Positions 25,300 to 34,317 of a stretch of 64,000 bases of DNA are shown here, piece after piece. How positions within the stretch are numbered: position 1 is the first letter of the stretch; each line of letters opens with the position of its first letter. The notes beneath the pieces are model-generated. The model was not told the DNA's origin, did no database searches, and was given only the letters and a program-made list of their open reading frames with translations. Made by a program: the position numbers and the translations under genes. Where the stretch lies: NCBI RefSeq assembly GCF_002355475.1, contig NZ_AP014862.1, positions 2,418,001-2,482,000 of the forward strand, written 5' to 3'. Source of the stretch: Pseudomonas furukawaii. GTDB lineage: Bacteria; Pseudomonadota; Gammaproteobacteria; Pseudomonadales; Pseudomonadaceae.

Positions 25300-26469
25300 A
25301 TGCAATCCGTCGAAGCCATCAAGCTGCAAACCTCAATCGAAGGCTGGGCCGAGCAGGACCCTGAGACCGCCTTCACCCTGCCGTCGCGCTACTTCTTCGA
25401 TGAGGGCCTGTTCAAGGCCGAACGCGACCGTATCTTCATGCGGGCCTGGCATGTCGCCGGGCACAAGAGCGAGTTCCGTGAGCCGGGCCAGTATGTAGTG
25501 GTGGACCTGTTCGACCAGAGCGTGGTGGTGGCGCGCAACATGAAGGGTGAGATTCGCGCTTTCCACAACGTCTGCCAGCACCGTGGTAACCGCCTGCTGG
25601 ACGGTCGTCGCGGCACCACCGGAGGCGTTGTGCGTTGTGCCTATCACTCCTGGTGTTACGAGATGGATGGCAGCCTGCGCAGCGCACCGCGGTGCGAGCG
25701 CATGAAGGATTTCGAGCCGCAGCAGTTCAACATTCCGCAACTGCGGGTGGAGGAGCTGGGTGGTTTCGTCTACTTCAACTTCGATCCCGGTGCCCCCTCC
25801 CTGGCCGAACTGTTCCCCGGTGCCGACGAGGAGATGCACCGGGTGTTCCCCGACCTGGAGCGCATGCGCCTGATCGAGGAGCAGGACGTGATCGTGCCTG
25901 CCAACTGGAAGGTGATCATGGACAACTCCATCGAGGGCTATCACTTCAAGCTGTCAGGCCCCTGTCACATCGACCTGGCCAAGCTGATCGACTTCAAGGG
26001 CTACCGCCTGACCAAGCGCGACAACTGGTGGACCTACATCGCTCCGGCCAATCTCCAGGCCGGTGAAGCCTATGGGGTTAAGTTGCGCAACGATCCGAAC
26101 CCGAACGAGTGCTTCTTCAACATCGGCATGTGGCCGAACAACACCTTCTACACCTTCCCGTTCTCCGAGTTCCTCGGCACCTTCATCATGATTCCGCTGG
26201 ATGCCGAGCGTTCCCTGTTGCGCTTCGGCTACTACAGCTCGAACGAGGAGACGGCGGAGGTCAGCAAGGCCTGCATGCGCTGGATGAATGAGCAACTGGG
26301 GCCGGAAGACATCGAGCTCAACATCACCGTGCAGAAGGGGCTGCGTTCCCTCGGTTACGACCAGGGGCGCTACATGATCGACGCCCAGCGCAGCAACGAA
26401 AGCGAGCACCTGGTGCATCACTTCCATCGTCTGGTGTTCCAGGGCATTCATGGCGAGGAGCGGGCCTGA
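25300..26469 (+). CDS. Rieske non-heme iron oxygenase, alpha subunit
   Basis: 389 residues from the ATG at 25300 (GGGAGGAG eight bases upstream). The Rieske [2Fe-2S] site is CQHRG followed about 20 residues later by CAYHSWCY. The mononuclear iron site is NWKVIMDNSIEGYHFKLSG with a second His in GPCHIDLAK. The chain type is that of single-component-oxygenase proteins acting on quaternary amines, such as GbcA (glycine betaine) and CntA (carnitine), rather than aromatic-ring dioxygenases. No reductase partner lies next to it, so electrons must come from a reductase encoded elsewhere. It is followed 22 bp later by a GMC dehydrogenase. Substrate inferred from context only. Confidence 0.88.
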   Translation: MQSVEAIKLQTSIEGWAEQDPETAFTLPSRYFFDEGLFKAERDRIFMRAWHVAGHKSEFREPGQYVVVDLFDQSVVVARNMKGEIRAFHNVCQHRGNRLLDGRRGTTGGVVRCAYHSWCYEMDGSLRSAPRCERMKDFEPQQFNIPQLRVEELGGFVYFNFDPGAPSLAELFPGADEEMHRVFPDLERMRLIEEQDVIVPANWKVIMDNSIEGYHFKLSGPCHIDLAKLIDFKGYRLTKRDNWWTYIAPANLQAGEAYGVKLRNDPNPNECFFNIGMWPNNTFYTFPFSEFLGTFIMIPLDAERSLLRFGYYSSNEETAEVSKACMRWMNEQLGPEDIELNITVQKGLRSLGYDQGRYMIDAQRSNESEHLVHHFHRLVFQGIHGEERA

Positions 26470-26491
26470 GCCCGCTTTCGGAGGAGATGCC

Positions 26492-28153
26492 ATGTCTGCA
26501 CATGAATTCGACTACCTGATCGTCGGCGCCGGCTCGGCCGGCTGCGTGCTGGCCAATCGTCTTGGCGCCGAGCCTGGCGTGAAGGTGCTGGTACTGGAGG
26601 CCGGGCCGATGGACCAGAGCTGGACCATCGACATGCCGTCCGCGGTCGGCATCGTCGTGGGGGGCAGCCGCTACAACTGGCGCTACAGCACCGAGCCAGA
26701 GCCCTGGCTCGACAACCGCCGCATCGGCACGCCACGTGGCCGCACCCTGGGTGGCTCCTCATCCATCAATGGGATGGTCTACATCCGTGGCCACGCACGC
26801 GACTACGACAGTTGGGCCGAGCAAGGCTGTCATGGCTGGAGCTACCAGGAAGTGCTGCCCTATTTCATCCGCGCGGAGAACCATGAACGGGGTGCGGATG
26901 CCTACCACGGCGACGCTGGGCACCTGCACGTGACGGCAGGCAACATCGATACGCCTCTCTGTTCCGCCTTCGTCCAGGCCGGAGTGGAGGCCGGCTATGG
27001 TCAGAGTCGCGACCTCAATGGCTTTCGACAGGAAGGATTCGGGCCGGTGGACCGCACCACCCGCAAGGGCAAGCGATGGAGTACCGCCCGTGGCTATCTG
27101 GCCGAAGCACTGCTGCGTGGCAATGTCACGGTCGCCACCGGCGCGCTGAGCCTGCGCATTCTCTTCGAGGGGCGCCGCGCCTGTGGTATCGAGTACGAGC
27201 AGAACGGCCAGGTGCACCAGGCCCGTGCCCGCCGCGAGGTGATCCTCGCCGCCGGGGCGATCAACTCGCCGCAACTGCTGTTGCTCTCAGGCGTTGGTCC
27301 AGCGGAAGAGGTCAGGGCCCAGGGTCTGCCCCTTGTCCATGATCTGCCAGGCGTCGGCCGCCGTCTCAATGACCATCCGGACACCGTGGTGCAATACCTG
27401 TGCAAGCAGCCGGTATCCATCTATCCCTGGACCCGCGCGCCGGGCAAATGGTGGATCGGCGCTCGCTGGTTCGTCAGCCATGATGGCCTGGCGGCCAGCA
27501 ACCACTTCGAAGCGGGTGCCTTCATACGCTCGAGGGCGGGCGTCGAGCACCCGGACCTGCAGCTCACCTTCATGCCGCTCGCCGTGCAGCCGGGCAGCGT
27601 CGACCTGGTGCCGTCGCATGCCTTCCAGATCCACATTGACCTGATGCGACCGACCAGCCTTGGCAGCGTCACCCTTCGCGGTGCCGATCCACGTCTGCCG
27701 CCACGGATTCAGTTCAACTACCTGAAGACCGAGCAGGATCGAGCCGACATGCGCGCCGGTGCGCGGCTGGTGCGGGAAATCATCGAACAGCCGGCCATGC
27801 GCGCGCTGAAAGGCAGGGAGTTGGTGCCGGGGCCGGAAAGCCTCAGCGACGGGGCGCTGGACGCCTGGGCTCGGCGGGTGACCGAAACCGGTTACCACGC
27901 CAGCGGTACCTGCAAGATGGGCCCGGCCTCCGACCCGGAGGCGGTGGTCGATCCAGAGCTTCGGGTGCATGGCCTGGACGGTCTGCGGGTGGTGGACGCC
28001 TCGATCATGCCGATCATCGTCAGTGGCAACACCAATGCGCCGACGGTGATGATCGCGGAGAAGGCCAGCGATATGATCCGGGGCCTGGTACCCCTGCCTG
28101 CGGCCCAGGTCCCGGTGTGGACTCATCCGGACTGGCGTGGACAGCAACGATAA
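26492..28153 (+). CDS. GMC-family oxidoreductase, choline-dehydrogenase-like
   Basis: 553 residues, start ATG at 26492 behind CGGAGGAG. The FAD-binding GAGSAG lies near residue 12, the GMC signature GGSSSINGMVYIRG near 90, and the catalytic-His region GYHASGTCKMG with SGNTNAPTVMIAEKA near the C-terminus. Length and motifs fit BetA-like alcohol dehydrogenases. In this cluster it could oxidise an alcohol released or carried by the amine substrate, handing an aldehyde to the dehydrogenase at 30283. It is not the canonical betA: the betIBA arrangement is absent. The oxygenase stop lies 22 bp upstream, so the two are probably cotranscribed. Confidence 0.9.
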   Translation: MSAHEFDYLIVGAGSAGCVLANRLGAEPGVKVLVLEAGPMDQSWTIDMPSAVGIVVGGSRYNWRYSTEPEPWLDNRRIGTPRGRTLGGSSSINGMVYIRGHARDYDSWAEQGCHGWSYQEVLPYFIRAENHERGADAYHGDAGHLHVTAGNIDTPLCSAFVQAGVEAGYGQSRDLNGFRQEGFGPVDRTTRKGKRWSTARGYLAEALLRGNVTVATGALSLRILFEGRRACGIEYEQNGQVHQARARREVILAAGAINSPQLLLLSGVGPAEEVRAQGLPLVHDLPGVGRRLNDHPDTVVQYLCKQPVSIYPWTRAPGKWWIGARWFVSHDGLAASNHFEAGAFIRSRAGVEHPDLQLTFMPLAVQPGSVDLVPSHAFQIHIDLMRPTSLGSVTLRGADPRLPPRIQFNYLKTEQDRADMRAGARLVREIIEQPAMRALKGRELVPGPESLSDGALDAWARRVTETGYHASGTCKMGPASDPEAVVDPELRVHGLDGLRVVDASIMPIIVSGNTNAPTVMIAEKASDMIRGLVPLPAAQVPVWTHPDWRGQQR

Positions 28154-28171
28154 TCAGAGCACTCGAGCGAG

Positions 28172-29215
28172 GTGCCGAGCGTGGAAGGCCTGAACCCCAA
28201 GGAGCGTGCCCTGGCAGCCGGTGAAAGCCCGTTGCGCGTCGGGCTGCTGTGTTTGCCTTCATTCCCCAGCCTGGGGCTGGCCGCGGTCGCCGAGCCGCTG
28301 GCCATCGCCAACTGGCTGAGCCAGAAGCGGCTGTTCCAATGGACCCTGCTGTCACTGGACGGTGAGCCGGTACAGGCCAGCAATGGCCTTTCCAGCCAGG
28401 TGGAGGCGGGTATCAGCCCGGAGCAGGAGTTCGACCTCTGCTTCGTGATCGCCAGCTTCGATGTCCATCGACACTGCCGCAACAACCTGCTGAAAAGCTG
28501 GCTGCGCAAACAGGCGCTGTTCGGCGCCGTGCTGGTGGGCGTGGAAACCGGTACCGAACTGCTGGCCGCCGCCGGCGTGCTGGATGGCTATGACGCGGCC
28601 GTGCACTGGGACAACCTGCCCGGCTTCCAGGAGAGTTACCCCAGGGTGCGCTCCCGCGCTCAGCTCTACTGCCTGGATCGCCAGCGTCTGACCTGCGCCG
28701 GTGCGGCGGCCATCCTGGACATGATGCTGACCTGGCTGGGGAGCCGCATCGACGCCGACCTGGCCCGGGAGATCGGTATGCACCTCCTGGTCGGGCAGGT
28801 GCGTGCGCCCACCGAGAGTCAGCTGGACGACGGTCAGAGGGCTGAGCCGCTGCATGAAGGCAAGCTGCGTCGCGCAGTGCGCCTGATGGAGCAGACCCTG
28901 GAAGAACCCCTGGACTGCGAAGCCATCGCCAGCCGTGTGGGGTTGTCACGTCGGCAGCTGGAGCGTCAGTTCAAGCAGCACACCGGCCTATCGCCGCTGA
29001 AGTACTACATCGCCTTGCGACTGGCCCGCGCCCACAACCTGCTGCAACAGACCAACCTCAGCGTCTCCCAGGTCGCCGCCAGCTCGGGCTTCGGATCGCT
29101 GGAGCACTTCTCCCGCGCCTACCGCGCGCGCTTCGGTTGCCCACCCAGCGAGGACCGCAGCCAGACCTGGACGGCACCCGTGATGAGGCAGCCGCTGACT
29201 CGGCAAGGAACCTAG
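28172..29215 (+). CDS. GlxA-type AraC-family transcriptional regulator
   Basis: 347 residues from a GTG at 28172 (another GTG at 28181 is equally possible). The N-terminal DJ-1/PfpI-like domain (about 20-190: VGLLCLPSFPSLGLAAVAEP, GAVLVGVETGTELLAAAGVL) lacks the nucleophile Cys, as in regulators. The C-terminal AraC double HTH is clear (SRVGLSRRQLERQFKQHTG, SVSQVAASSGFGSLEHFSRA). It belongs to the group of GbdR (betaine) and CdhR (carnitine), Pseudomonas activators of quaternary-amine catabolism. It lies 18 bp after the GMC gene and probably controls this cluster in response to its substrate. Confidence 0.9.
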   Translation: MPSVEGLNPKERALAAGESPLRVGLLCLPSFPSLGLAAVAEPLAIANWLSQKRLFQWTLLSLDGEPVQASNGLSSQVEAGISPEQEFDLCFVIASFDVHRHCRNNLLKSWLRKQALFGAVLVGVETGTELLAAAGVLDGYDAAVHWDNLPGFQESYPRVRSRAQLYCLDRQRLTCAGAAAILDMMLTWLGSRIDADLAREIGMHLLVGQVRAPTESQLDDGQRAEPLHEGKLRRAVRLMEQTLEEPLDCEAIASRVGLSRRQLERQFKQHTGLSPLKYYIALRLARAHNLLQQTNLSVSQVAASSGFGSLEHFSRAYRARFGCPPSEDRSQTWTAPVMRQPLTRQGT

Positions 29216-29269
29216 GGTAGGGCGGCCACTGGAGCCGCCCCGAGCGTGAAAGCGTTCCTGCCGTGGAAG

Positions 29270-29294
29270 GCCCTCTCCCTTCGGGGGAGAGGGC
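29270..29294. terminator. Perfect hairpin between convergent genes
   Basis: GCCCTCTCCC at 29270-29279 pairs perfectly with GGGAGAGGGC at 29285-29294 around a five-base loop. It lies between the plus-strand regulator (ends 29215) and the minus-strand aldolase (ends 29355), so it can serve both. No T-run follows. A smaller hairpin, GGGCGGC with GCCGCCC, follows the regulator stop at about 29219-29240. Confidence 0.5.
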
Positions 29295-29354
29295 GGGCGT
29301 TGGGACCATCTTCCGGCGCGGAATCTCCGTGCCTGGCATCGAGTCCTGTTGTCG

Positions 29355-30086
29355 CTACGACGAATACCCAGCCTCTTCCCGATCCAGAATGCGCTTGAGC
29401 GCCGCGAAGTGTTTTTCGGCGAAGTCCGGGTACTCCAGCCATTGCCGGGCAGTCTTGCGCGCCACTTCGTCGCTGGCGATGCGCAGCGGCCTGCCGGTGG
29501 CCAGGGCGGTGAGGTAGATCTCGCAGGCGCGCTCGAAGTAGTAGAGGTCATCGAAGGCCTGGGCCACGCTGGTGGCCGCGACCATCACGCCGTGGCTGCC
29601 CAGCAACAGCACCGGTTTGCCATCCAGCAGGCGGCTGACCCGCTCGGCTTCGTCACCCAGGCCCATGCCATCGAAGCCTTCGTCTATCGCCAGTCGCTCG
29701 AAGAAGCGCATGCAGTTCTGCTCGATGGGCGGCAGCCGCGAGTCGGCCAGGCAGGCCAATGCCGTGGCGTACCTGGAGTGGGTGTGCAGCACGCAGCGCG
29801 CCTGGGGCTGGTTGCGGTGCAGCGCGCCGTGCAGGGCCCAGGCGGTAATGTCCGGAGCGTCAGGGCGATCGAGGGTGCCGGGGTCATCGGCGTTGACCAG
29901 GATCAGGTCGCTGGCGCGGATCTCCGAAAAGTGCTTGCCGTAGGGGTTGATCAGGAACTCCCGGCCATCTGCGGATACCGCCAGGCTGAAATGGTTGGCG
30001 ATAGCCTCGTGCAGGCCGAGGCGGGCGGCCCAGCGGAAGGCGCAGGCGAGATCGACCCGTGCCTGCCAGTGATTGTGCTCGTTCAT
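29355..30086 (-). CDS. Class II aldolase/adducin-family protein
   Basis: 243 residues of the class II aldolase fold. The metal-binding histidines are in VLHTHSRYATAL (HxH) and a third in LLGSHGVMVAA. The early motif IANHFSLAV with FLINPYG matches the phosphate- or substrate-binding loop. Family members split or epimerise sugar phosphates or act on related small substrates. Those placed in amine or sulfonate clusters are poorly characterised. It is transcribed toward the GMC/regulator genes and divergent from the aldehyde dehydrogenase at 30283. Role in the pathway unknown. Confidence 0.82.
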   Translation of the reverse strand: MNEHNHWQARVDLACAFRWAARLGLHEAIANHFSLAVSADGREFLINPYGKHFSEIRASDLILVNADDPGTLDRPDAPDITAWALHGALHRNQPQARCVLHTHSRYATALACLADSRLPPIEQNCMRFFERLAIDEGFDGMGLGDEAERVSRLLDGKPVLLLGSHGVMVAATSVAQAFDDLYYFERACEIYLTALATGRPLRIASDEVARKTARQWLEYPDFAEKHFAALKRILDREEAGYSS

Positions 30087-30282
30087 GGGGACTCCATGCG
30101 GGGTGGGTTGCTGGCTTCGAGTCTAAGGAGCCGAAACCACGCAACTTGATGCCGAACGACCTTCCCTGGCGCGTTCCTTCAACCGATGGAATGCGCCAGC
30201 GATTCGCCGTATTCCATCAATCCATCCCCCTCGAGTCGGCCGACAGTGGCACCAACTTCAGACCGGACACAGGAGATGTGCC

Positions 30283-31755
30283 ATGAGCTTCCATCAACTC
30301 TTTATCGACGGCTGCTGGCGTGACCCCGCGGAGCCGTTGTTGCGGCCGGTGATCAACCCCGCCAATGAGGACCTGCTGGCGCAGGTGGCGGTGGCCGGCG
30401 CAGCGGATGCCTCGGCGGCCATCGCCGCTGCCCGACGGGCCTTCGATCAGGGCGACTGGCCCTGGCTGGGCGTCTGCGAGCGGGCTTCGATACTGCGGCG
30501 GATCGCCGCTGCCATCGAGGCCGACGGCGAGCAGCTGGCGCGGCTGGAAACCCGCAACGCCGGCAAGACCCTTGGCGAGAGCCAGGGCGACGTTGCCAAT
30601 GTGGTGGCGACCTTCCGCTTCTACGCCGCGTTGCTGGAGGGGGAGGGCGGCACGGTCAACACCCAGGCGCCGGCCCATGTCATCAGCTTCAATCAGCGCG
30701 AGCCGGTAGGCGTCTGCGCCCTGATCGCGCCGTGGAACTACCCATTGCTGCAACTCGCCTGGAAGGTCGCCCCCGCGCTGGCGGCCGGCAATACCCTGGT
30801 GATCAAGCCCAGCAGCCTCACGCCCTTGACCGCCCTGCGCCTGTGCCAGCTGATCGAGCAGGTTGGATTGCCGGCGGGCGTATTCAATCTGCTCACCGGG
30901 CCTGGGGAAATCGGTGAACGGCTGGCCGCCAGCCCGGATGTCGATCTGGTGTCCCTGACCGGCGGCGCGACCGCCGGTGGCAAGGTGATGCGCGCGGCCA
31001 GCGGCAACTTCAAGCGGGTGGCGCTGGAGCTGGGAGGCAAGAACTCCAACATCGTCTTTGCCGATGCCGACTTCGAAGTGGCCCTGGACCAGGCACTCAA
31101 CGCCGTTTATTTCAACGCCGGCCAGATCTGTTCGGCTGGCTCGCGTCTGTTGGTGGAAGACGATATCCACGATTCCTTTGTCGACGCCCTGGCATGCCGG
31201 GTACGGCGCATACGACTGGGCGACGGGCTGGCCGAGGGTACGCAGATGGGGCCGGTGATCTCCGCCGGGCAGCGCGACCAGGTGCTGGGCATGGTCGAGG
31301 GTGCGCTGGCGGAAGGCGCCCGGCTCCTGGCCGGCGGGCGGATTCCCCAGGGAGAAGGGTTCGAGCGTGGCTTCTGGCTGGAGCCTACCCTGTTGGCCGA
31401 TGTGCATGCGGCCATGTCTATCGCCCGCGAAGAGGTGTTTGGGCCGGTGATCACGGTGGAGCGTTTCAGGGGCGAAACCGAGGCGTTGCAGTTGGCCAAC
31501 GGCACGCCCTTCGGCCTGGCCGCAGGGGTCTGGACCGGCGATCTCGCCAAGGCCCATCGGGTGGCGCGCAGGCTGCGTGTCGGCACCGTATGGATCAACG
31601 ACTACAACGCTGCCTTTCCCCAGGCGCCCTGGGGTGGCTACAAGTCCAGTGGAATCGGTCGCGAACTGTCACGGGCGGGGTTCGAGGAGTTCAGCGAGCT
31701 GAAGCATCTCTATCTCAATACCAGTCCGGCGGCTCTCAACTGGTTTGGCGTGTAA
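30283..31755 (+). CDS. Aldehyde dehydrogenase, betaine-aldehyde-dehydrogenase-like
   Basis: 490 residues of the NAD(P)-dependent ALDH superfamily. Visible landmarks are APWNYPL (cofactor loop), LELGGKNSN with the general base Glu, NAGQICSAGSR with the nucleophile Cys, and EEVFGPV near the C-terminus. The full-length chain and WVNDYN-like ending (WINDYNAAFPQAPWGGYKSSG) are typical of the BADH group. It probably oxidises an amino aldehyde produced by the GMC enzyme. The GGAGATGTGCC before the ATG gives a fair ribosome site. Monocistronic here; the aldolase gene is divergent. Confidence 0.9.
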   Translation: MSFHQLFIDGCWRDPAEPLLRPVINPANEDLLAQVAVAGAADASAAIAAARRAFDQGDWPWLGVCERASILRRIAAAIEADGEQLARLETRNAGKTLGESQGDVANVVATFRFYAALLEGEGGTVNTQAPAHVISFNQREPVGVCALIAPWNYPLLQLAWKVAPALAAGNTLVIKPSSLTPLTALRLCQLIEQVGLPAGVFNLLTGPGEIGERLAASPDVDLVSLTGGATAGGKVMRAASGNFKRVALELGGKNSNIVFADADFEVALDQALNAVYFNAGQICSAGSRLLVEDDIHDSFVDALACRVRRIRLGDGLAEGTQMGPVISAGQRDQVLGMVEGALAEGARLLAGGRIPQGEGFERGFWLEPTLLADVHAAMSIAREEVFGPVITVERFRGETEALQLANGTPFGLAAGVWTGDLAKAHRVARRLRVGTVWINDYNAAFPQAPWGGYKSSGIGRELSRAGFEEFSELKHLYLNTSPAALNWFGV

Positions 31756-32099
31756 GGCTTCAGCCAGGACGCGCCGGCGGGCGGCATTCCGGGGGCCTCC
31801 TCGACCCGGATCGGCTGGGGCGACGGTATCCGCCCCCCGGTGCGCTTCATGGTTGTCTCGATCATTACCTCTGTCTTGCGGGCCTCGCCGAAGGACCGAT
31901 TTTCGGTTGCCTGAAACTCAATCCAATGGTGCATAAATATCGATTGTCGGTAGGCAAGGCGGTGCGTGACGCTCTGGCCGCTTCCATCGTTTTCCGCGAC
32001 GGGGGCCATACGGCTTGGCAGGGCGCCTGAGTCGCAGAGGGTGATCGAAACCGGGAAGGACGCTCGGCGACCGCCAGAACCCCAGCCCAGAGGCTGTGC
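31756..32099. other. Gene-free stretch after the aldehyde dehydrogenase
   Basis: No protein-like frame is seen. The stretch ends in the beheaded LysR start described next. A GC-rich inverted sequence just after the ALDH stop (GCGCCGGCGGGCGGC region) could act in termination, but no T-run follows. Confidence 0.35.
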
Positions 32100-32159
32100 A
32101 TGCGCCAGGATCATCTCGATGGTCTGGTTACCTTTGTGCAGGTGGCCGAGCACCGCACC
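32100..32159 (+). pseudogene. N-terminal scrap of a second LysR-type regulator
   Basis: Twenty codons on the plus strand (MRQDHLDGLVTFVQVAEHR) match the start of LysR regulators, where the pattern continues SFTAAA. Here the match ends within three bases of the stop codon of the minus-strand LysR gene at 32162. The rest of this second regulator is gone, so the junction marks a deletion or recombination that brought the two together. Confidence 0.55.
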
Positions 32160-32161
32160 GC

Positions 32162-33061
32162 TCAGCCAGGTGGGCGAGCATTCCGGGCGAACTCGATGAA
32201 AGCCTTGAGTGCTGCGGGGACGTGGCGTCGGCTTGGGTAGTACAGGTGCAGCCCGGGGTAATAGGGGCACCAATCTTCCAGTACTTGCGTCAGGCTGCCC
32301 GCAGCCAGGTGCTCGCTGACCATGTCCTCGAACACGTAGGCCAGGCCAACCCCCTGCAAGGCCGGCCCGACCATCAGCCCGACGTCACCCAGTATCAAAG
32401 GGCCATCGACGTCGATCTCCAGTTCGATACCCCCTCGGGCGAACTCCCAGCGGTAGAACGCGCCGCTCGGAAAGCGATGGCGGATGCAGGGCAGGCCGTG
32501 CAGATCCTGTGGTTTCCGTGGCGTCGCGTAACGCTGGAAAAAACCTGGCGAGCCCACCACCACCGAACGCATGTTGGGGCCGATGGGAAGGGACACCATG
32601 TCCGCCTCCAGGCGCTCGCCAAAGCGTACGCCCGCATCGAACCCCGCAGACACGATGTCCACCAGGGCATCGTCGGTGACGATGTCCAGGCGCACGTCCG
32701 GGTAGGCCTCGAGAAAGCGACCGGCCAGTGGCAGCAGGACCAGCTGGGCGGCAGGCCGTCCCGCGGTGATGCGCAGGTTACCCGACGGCTTGTCGCGAAA
32801 GCTGTTGAGGTCTTCGAGGGCATCGTCGATATCGCGAAAGGCTGGCTTGACCCGGGCGTACAGGCGTTCGCCCGCCTCGGTCAAGGCCACGCTGCGGGTG
32901 GTTCGATTGAACAGACGGACTCCGAGACGGGTTTCCAGCGCCCGCAGTGCATGGCTCAGCGCCGACGGGGAGAGCCCAAGCTCTATCGCAGCCCGGCTGA
33001 AGCTGAGGTGCTGGGCAATGCTCAGGAAGATCGACAGGTCTGCGGCGGATACCGGCTTCAT
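32162..33061 (-). CDS. LysR-family transcriptional regulator
   Basis: 299 residues. The N-terminal winged HTH is typical (DLSIFLSIAQHLSFSRAAIELGLSPSALSHALRALE, split by family positions 8-60), followed by the periplasmic-binding-like effector domain (LRITAGRPAAQLVLLPLAGR and PDVRLDIVTDDALVDIV), close to the AaeR/DsdC-like subgroup that often neighbours an SDR. It is divergent from the SDR gene at 33191, with the putative operator between them. It probably controls that gene and itself. The effector is unknown. Confidence 0.9.
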   Translation of the reverse strand: MKPVSAADLSIFLSIAQHLSFSRAAIELGLSPSALSHALRALETRLGVRLFNRTTRSVALTEAGERLYARVKPAFRDIDDALEDLNSFRDKPSGNLRITAGRPAAQLVLLPLAGRFLEAYPDVRLDIVTDDALVDIVSAGFDAGVRFGERLEADMVSLPIGPNMRSVVVGSPGFFQRYATPRKPQDLHGLPCIRHRFPSGAFYRWEFARGGIELEIDVDGPLILGDVGLMVGPALQGVGLAYVFEDMVSEHLAAGSLTQVLEDWCPYYPGLHLYYPSRRHVPAALKAFIEFARNARPPG

Positions 33062-33062
33062 A

Positions 33063-33109
33063 TGTGAATTCTGCTCACAAGGTAATGTGAATTTATTGGG
33101 ATTATCACA
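33063..33109. promoter_or_regulatory. Putative LysR operator: two TGTGA/TCACA inverted repeats
   Basis: TGTGA at 33063-33067 pairs with TCACA at 33075-33079, and a second TGTGA at 33086-33090 pairs with TCACA at 33105-33109. They begin at the ATG of the minus-strand LysR gene and lie about 80-130 bases before the SDR start. Paired T-N-A dyads in a divergent LysR/target gap are the usual binding arrangement for this family. Confidence 0.5.
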
Positions 33110-33190
33110 TCAGTAGTTGGGATTTAGAGTGGCGTCAACTCATCGAGAAGGCCCGGCAATGGTGCAGGGTCACTGACAGGAGGAGTTGAT

Positions 33191-34021
33191 ATGCGTACCT
33201 GGTTTATTACTGGCGCTTCCCGTGGCTTTGGCACGCTGATCGCAGAACGCGCCCTGCGTGCCGGTGATGCCGTCATTGCCACCGCTCGCAAGCCGGAGGA
33301 AATCGTAGCCCGTCTCGGTAGCCATCCCAATCTGCTGGCTGTGCGCCTGGACGTGACCAACGAGGCCGAGGCCCATCAGGCAGTCGCCGAAGGGGTGAAT
33401 CGCTTCGGCCGTATCGATGTGCTCGTCAACAACGCCGGTTTCGGTGTGCTCGGTGCGGTCGAGGAAACCAGCGCTGCCGAGACCGAGCGTCTCTTCGCAA
33501 CCAACGTGTTCGGTGTGCTCAACCTGATCCGCGCGGTACTGCCGCACATGCGCCGCCAGCGCTCCGGCCACATCATCAACATTTCCTCCATCGGCGGTTA
33601 CCAGGCCTACCTGGGCTGGGGCGTCTACGGCTCGACCAAGTTCGCGGTGGAAGGCATCACCGAGGCGTTGCACCAGGAGGTCGCGCCGCTGGGCATCCAT
33701 GCCACGGTGGTCGAGCCGGGCTTCTTCCGCACCGACTTCCTCGACGAGCAGTCGCTGGTGAAGACCGCGCTGGAACTGCCGGACTACGACGAAACCGTGG
33801 GTGCCATGCGCCGCTTCGCCAAGGACTACAACCACGCACAACCCGGTGACCCGGTGAAGTTCGCCGAGGCCATGCTGGCTCTGGTCAACTCGCCGAAACC
33901 GCCGCAGCGCCTGCCGCTGGGCAGCGACACCGTGGCGCGCATCGAGGAGAAGAACCGCTTCGTCGCCAGCGAGTTGGCGGAATGGAGAGACCTGGCCCTG
34001 TCCACCGACTTCAAGGCCTGA
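33191..34021 (+). CDS. Short-chain dehydrogenase/reductase
   Basis: 276 residues, complete classical SDR: TGASRGFG at 7-14, NNAG near 82, catalytic Ser in INISSIGGYQ, YGSTK (YxxxK) near 150, then the PGFFRTDF loop. Similar proteins oxidise or reduce small alcohols and ketones; the substrate cannot be told. AGGAGTTGATATG gives a good ribosome site. It is the probable target of the divergent LysR regulator. No further gene follows in the unit. Confidence 0.9.
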   Translation: MRTWFITGASRGFGTLIAERALRAGDAVIATARKPEEIVARLGSHPNLLAVRLDVTNEAEAHQAVAEGVNRFGRIDVLVNNAGFGVLGAVEETSAAETERLFATNVFGVLNLIRAVLPHMRRQRSGHIINISSIGGYQAYLGWGVYGSTKFAVEGITEALHQEVAPLGIHATVVEPGFFRTDFLDEQSLVKTALELPDYDETVGAMRRFAKDYNHAQPGDPVKFAEAMLALVNSPKPPQRLPLGSDTVARIEEKNRFVASELAEWRDLALSTDFKA

Positions 34022-34317
34022 AGCAATGGTCCAACCCTGTTGAGCAAGGCGTCATGAAGGCCTTCCTGCGCTCTGGACTCGGCGTGCTGATGGCTGCCCA
34101 CAAGGCACCAGCGGAAGGCGTCACCCGCAGGGAAGGCCAACCTGACAGAAATGTAATCGTCCGCAAGGTCGGGATGTGGCAATTTCATGCTCGCGACCGC
34201 AGGCCATCAAGGATGGCGGTCGCAGGCACGCCAGCCAGGGCATAGGAATCGCCCGGTGCGGCGGCCTGATGGCGTTGCTGATAGCGCTGGCTCCATTGAC
34301 TCATCGGACATCATGGC

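Noticed and set aside
33982-34245. 87-codon ORF after the SDR gene
   Set aside because: It overlaps the SDR end, has no ribosome site and no recognisable family, so it is taken as chance.
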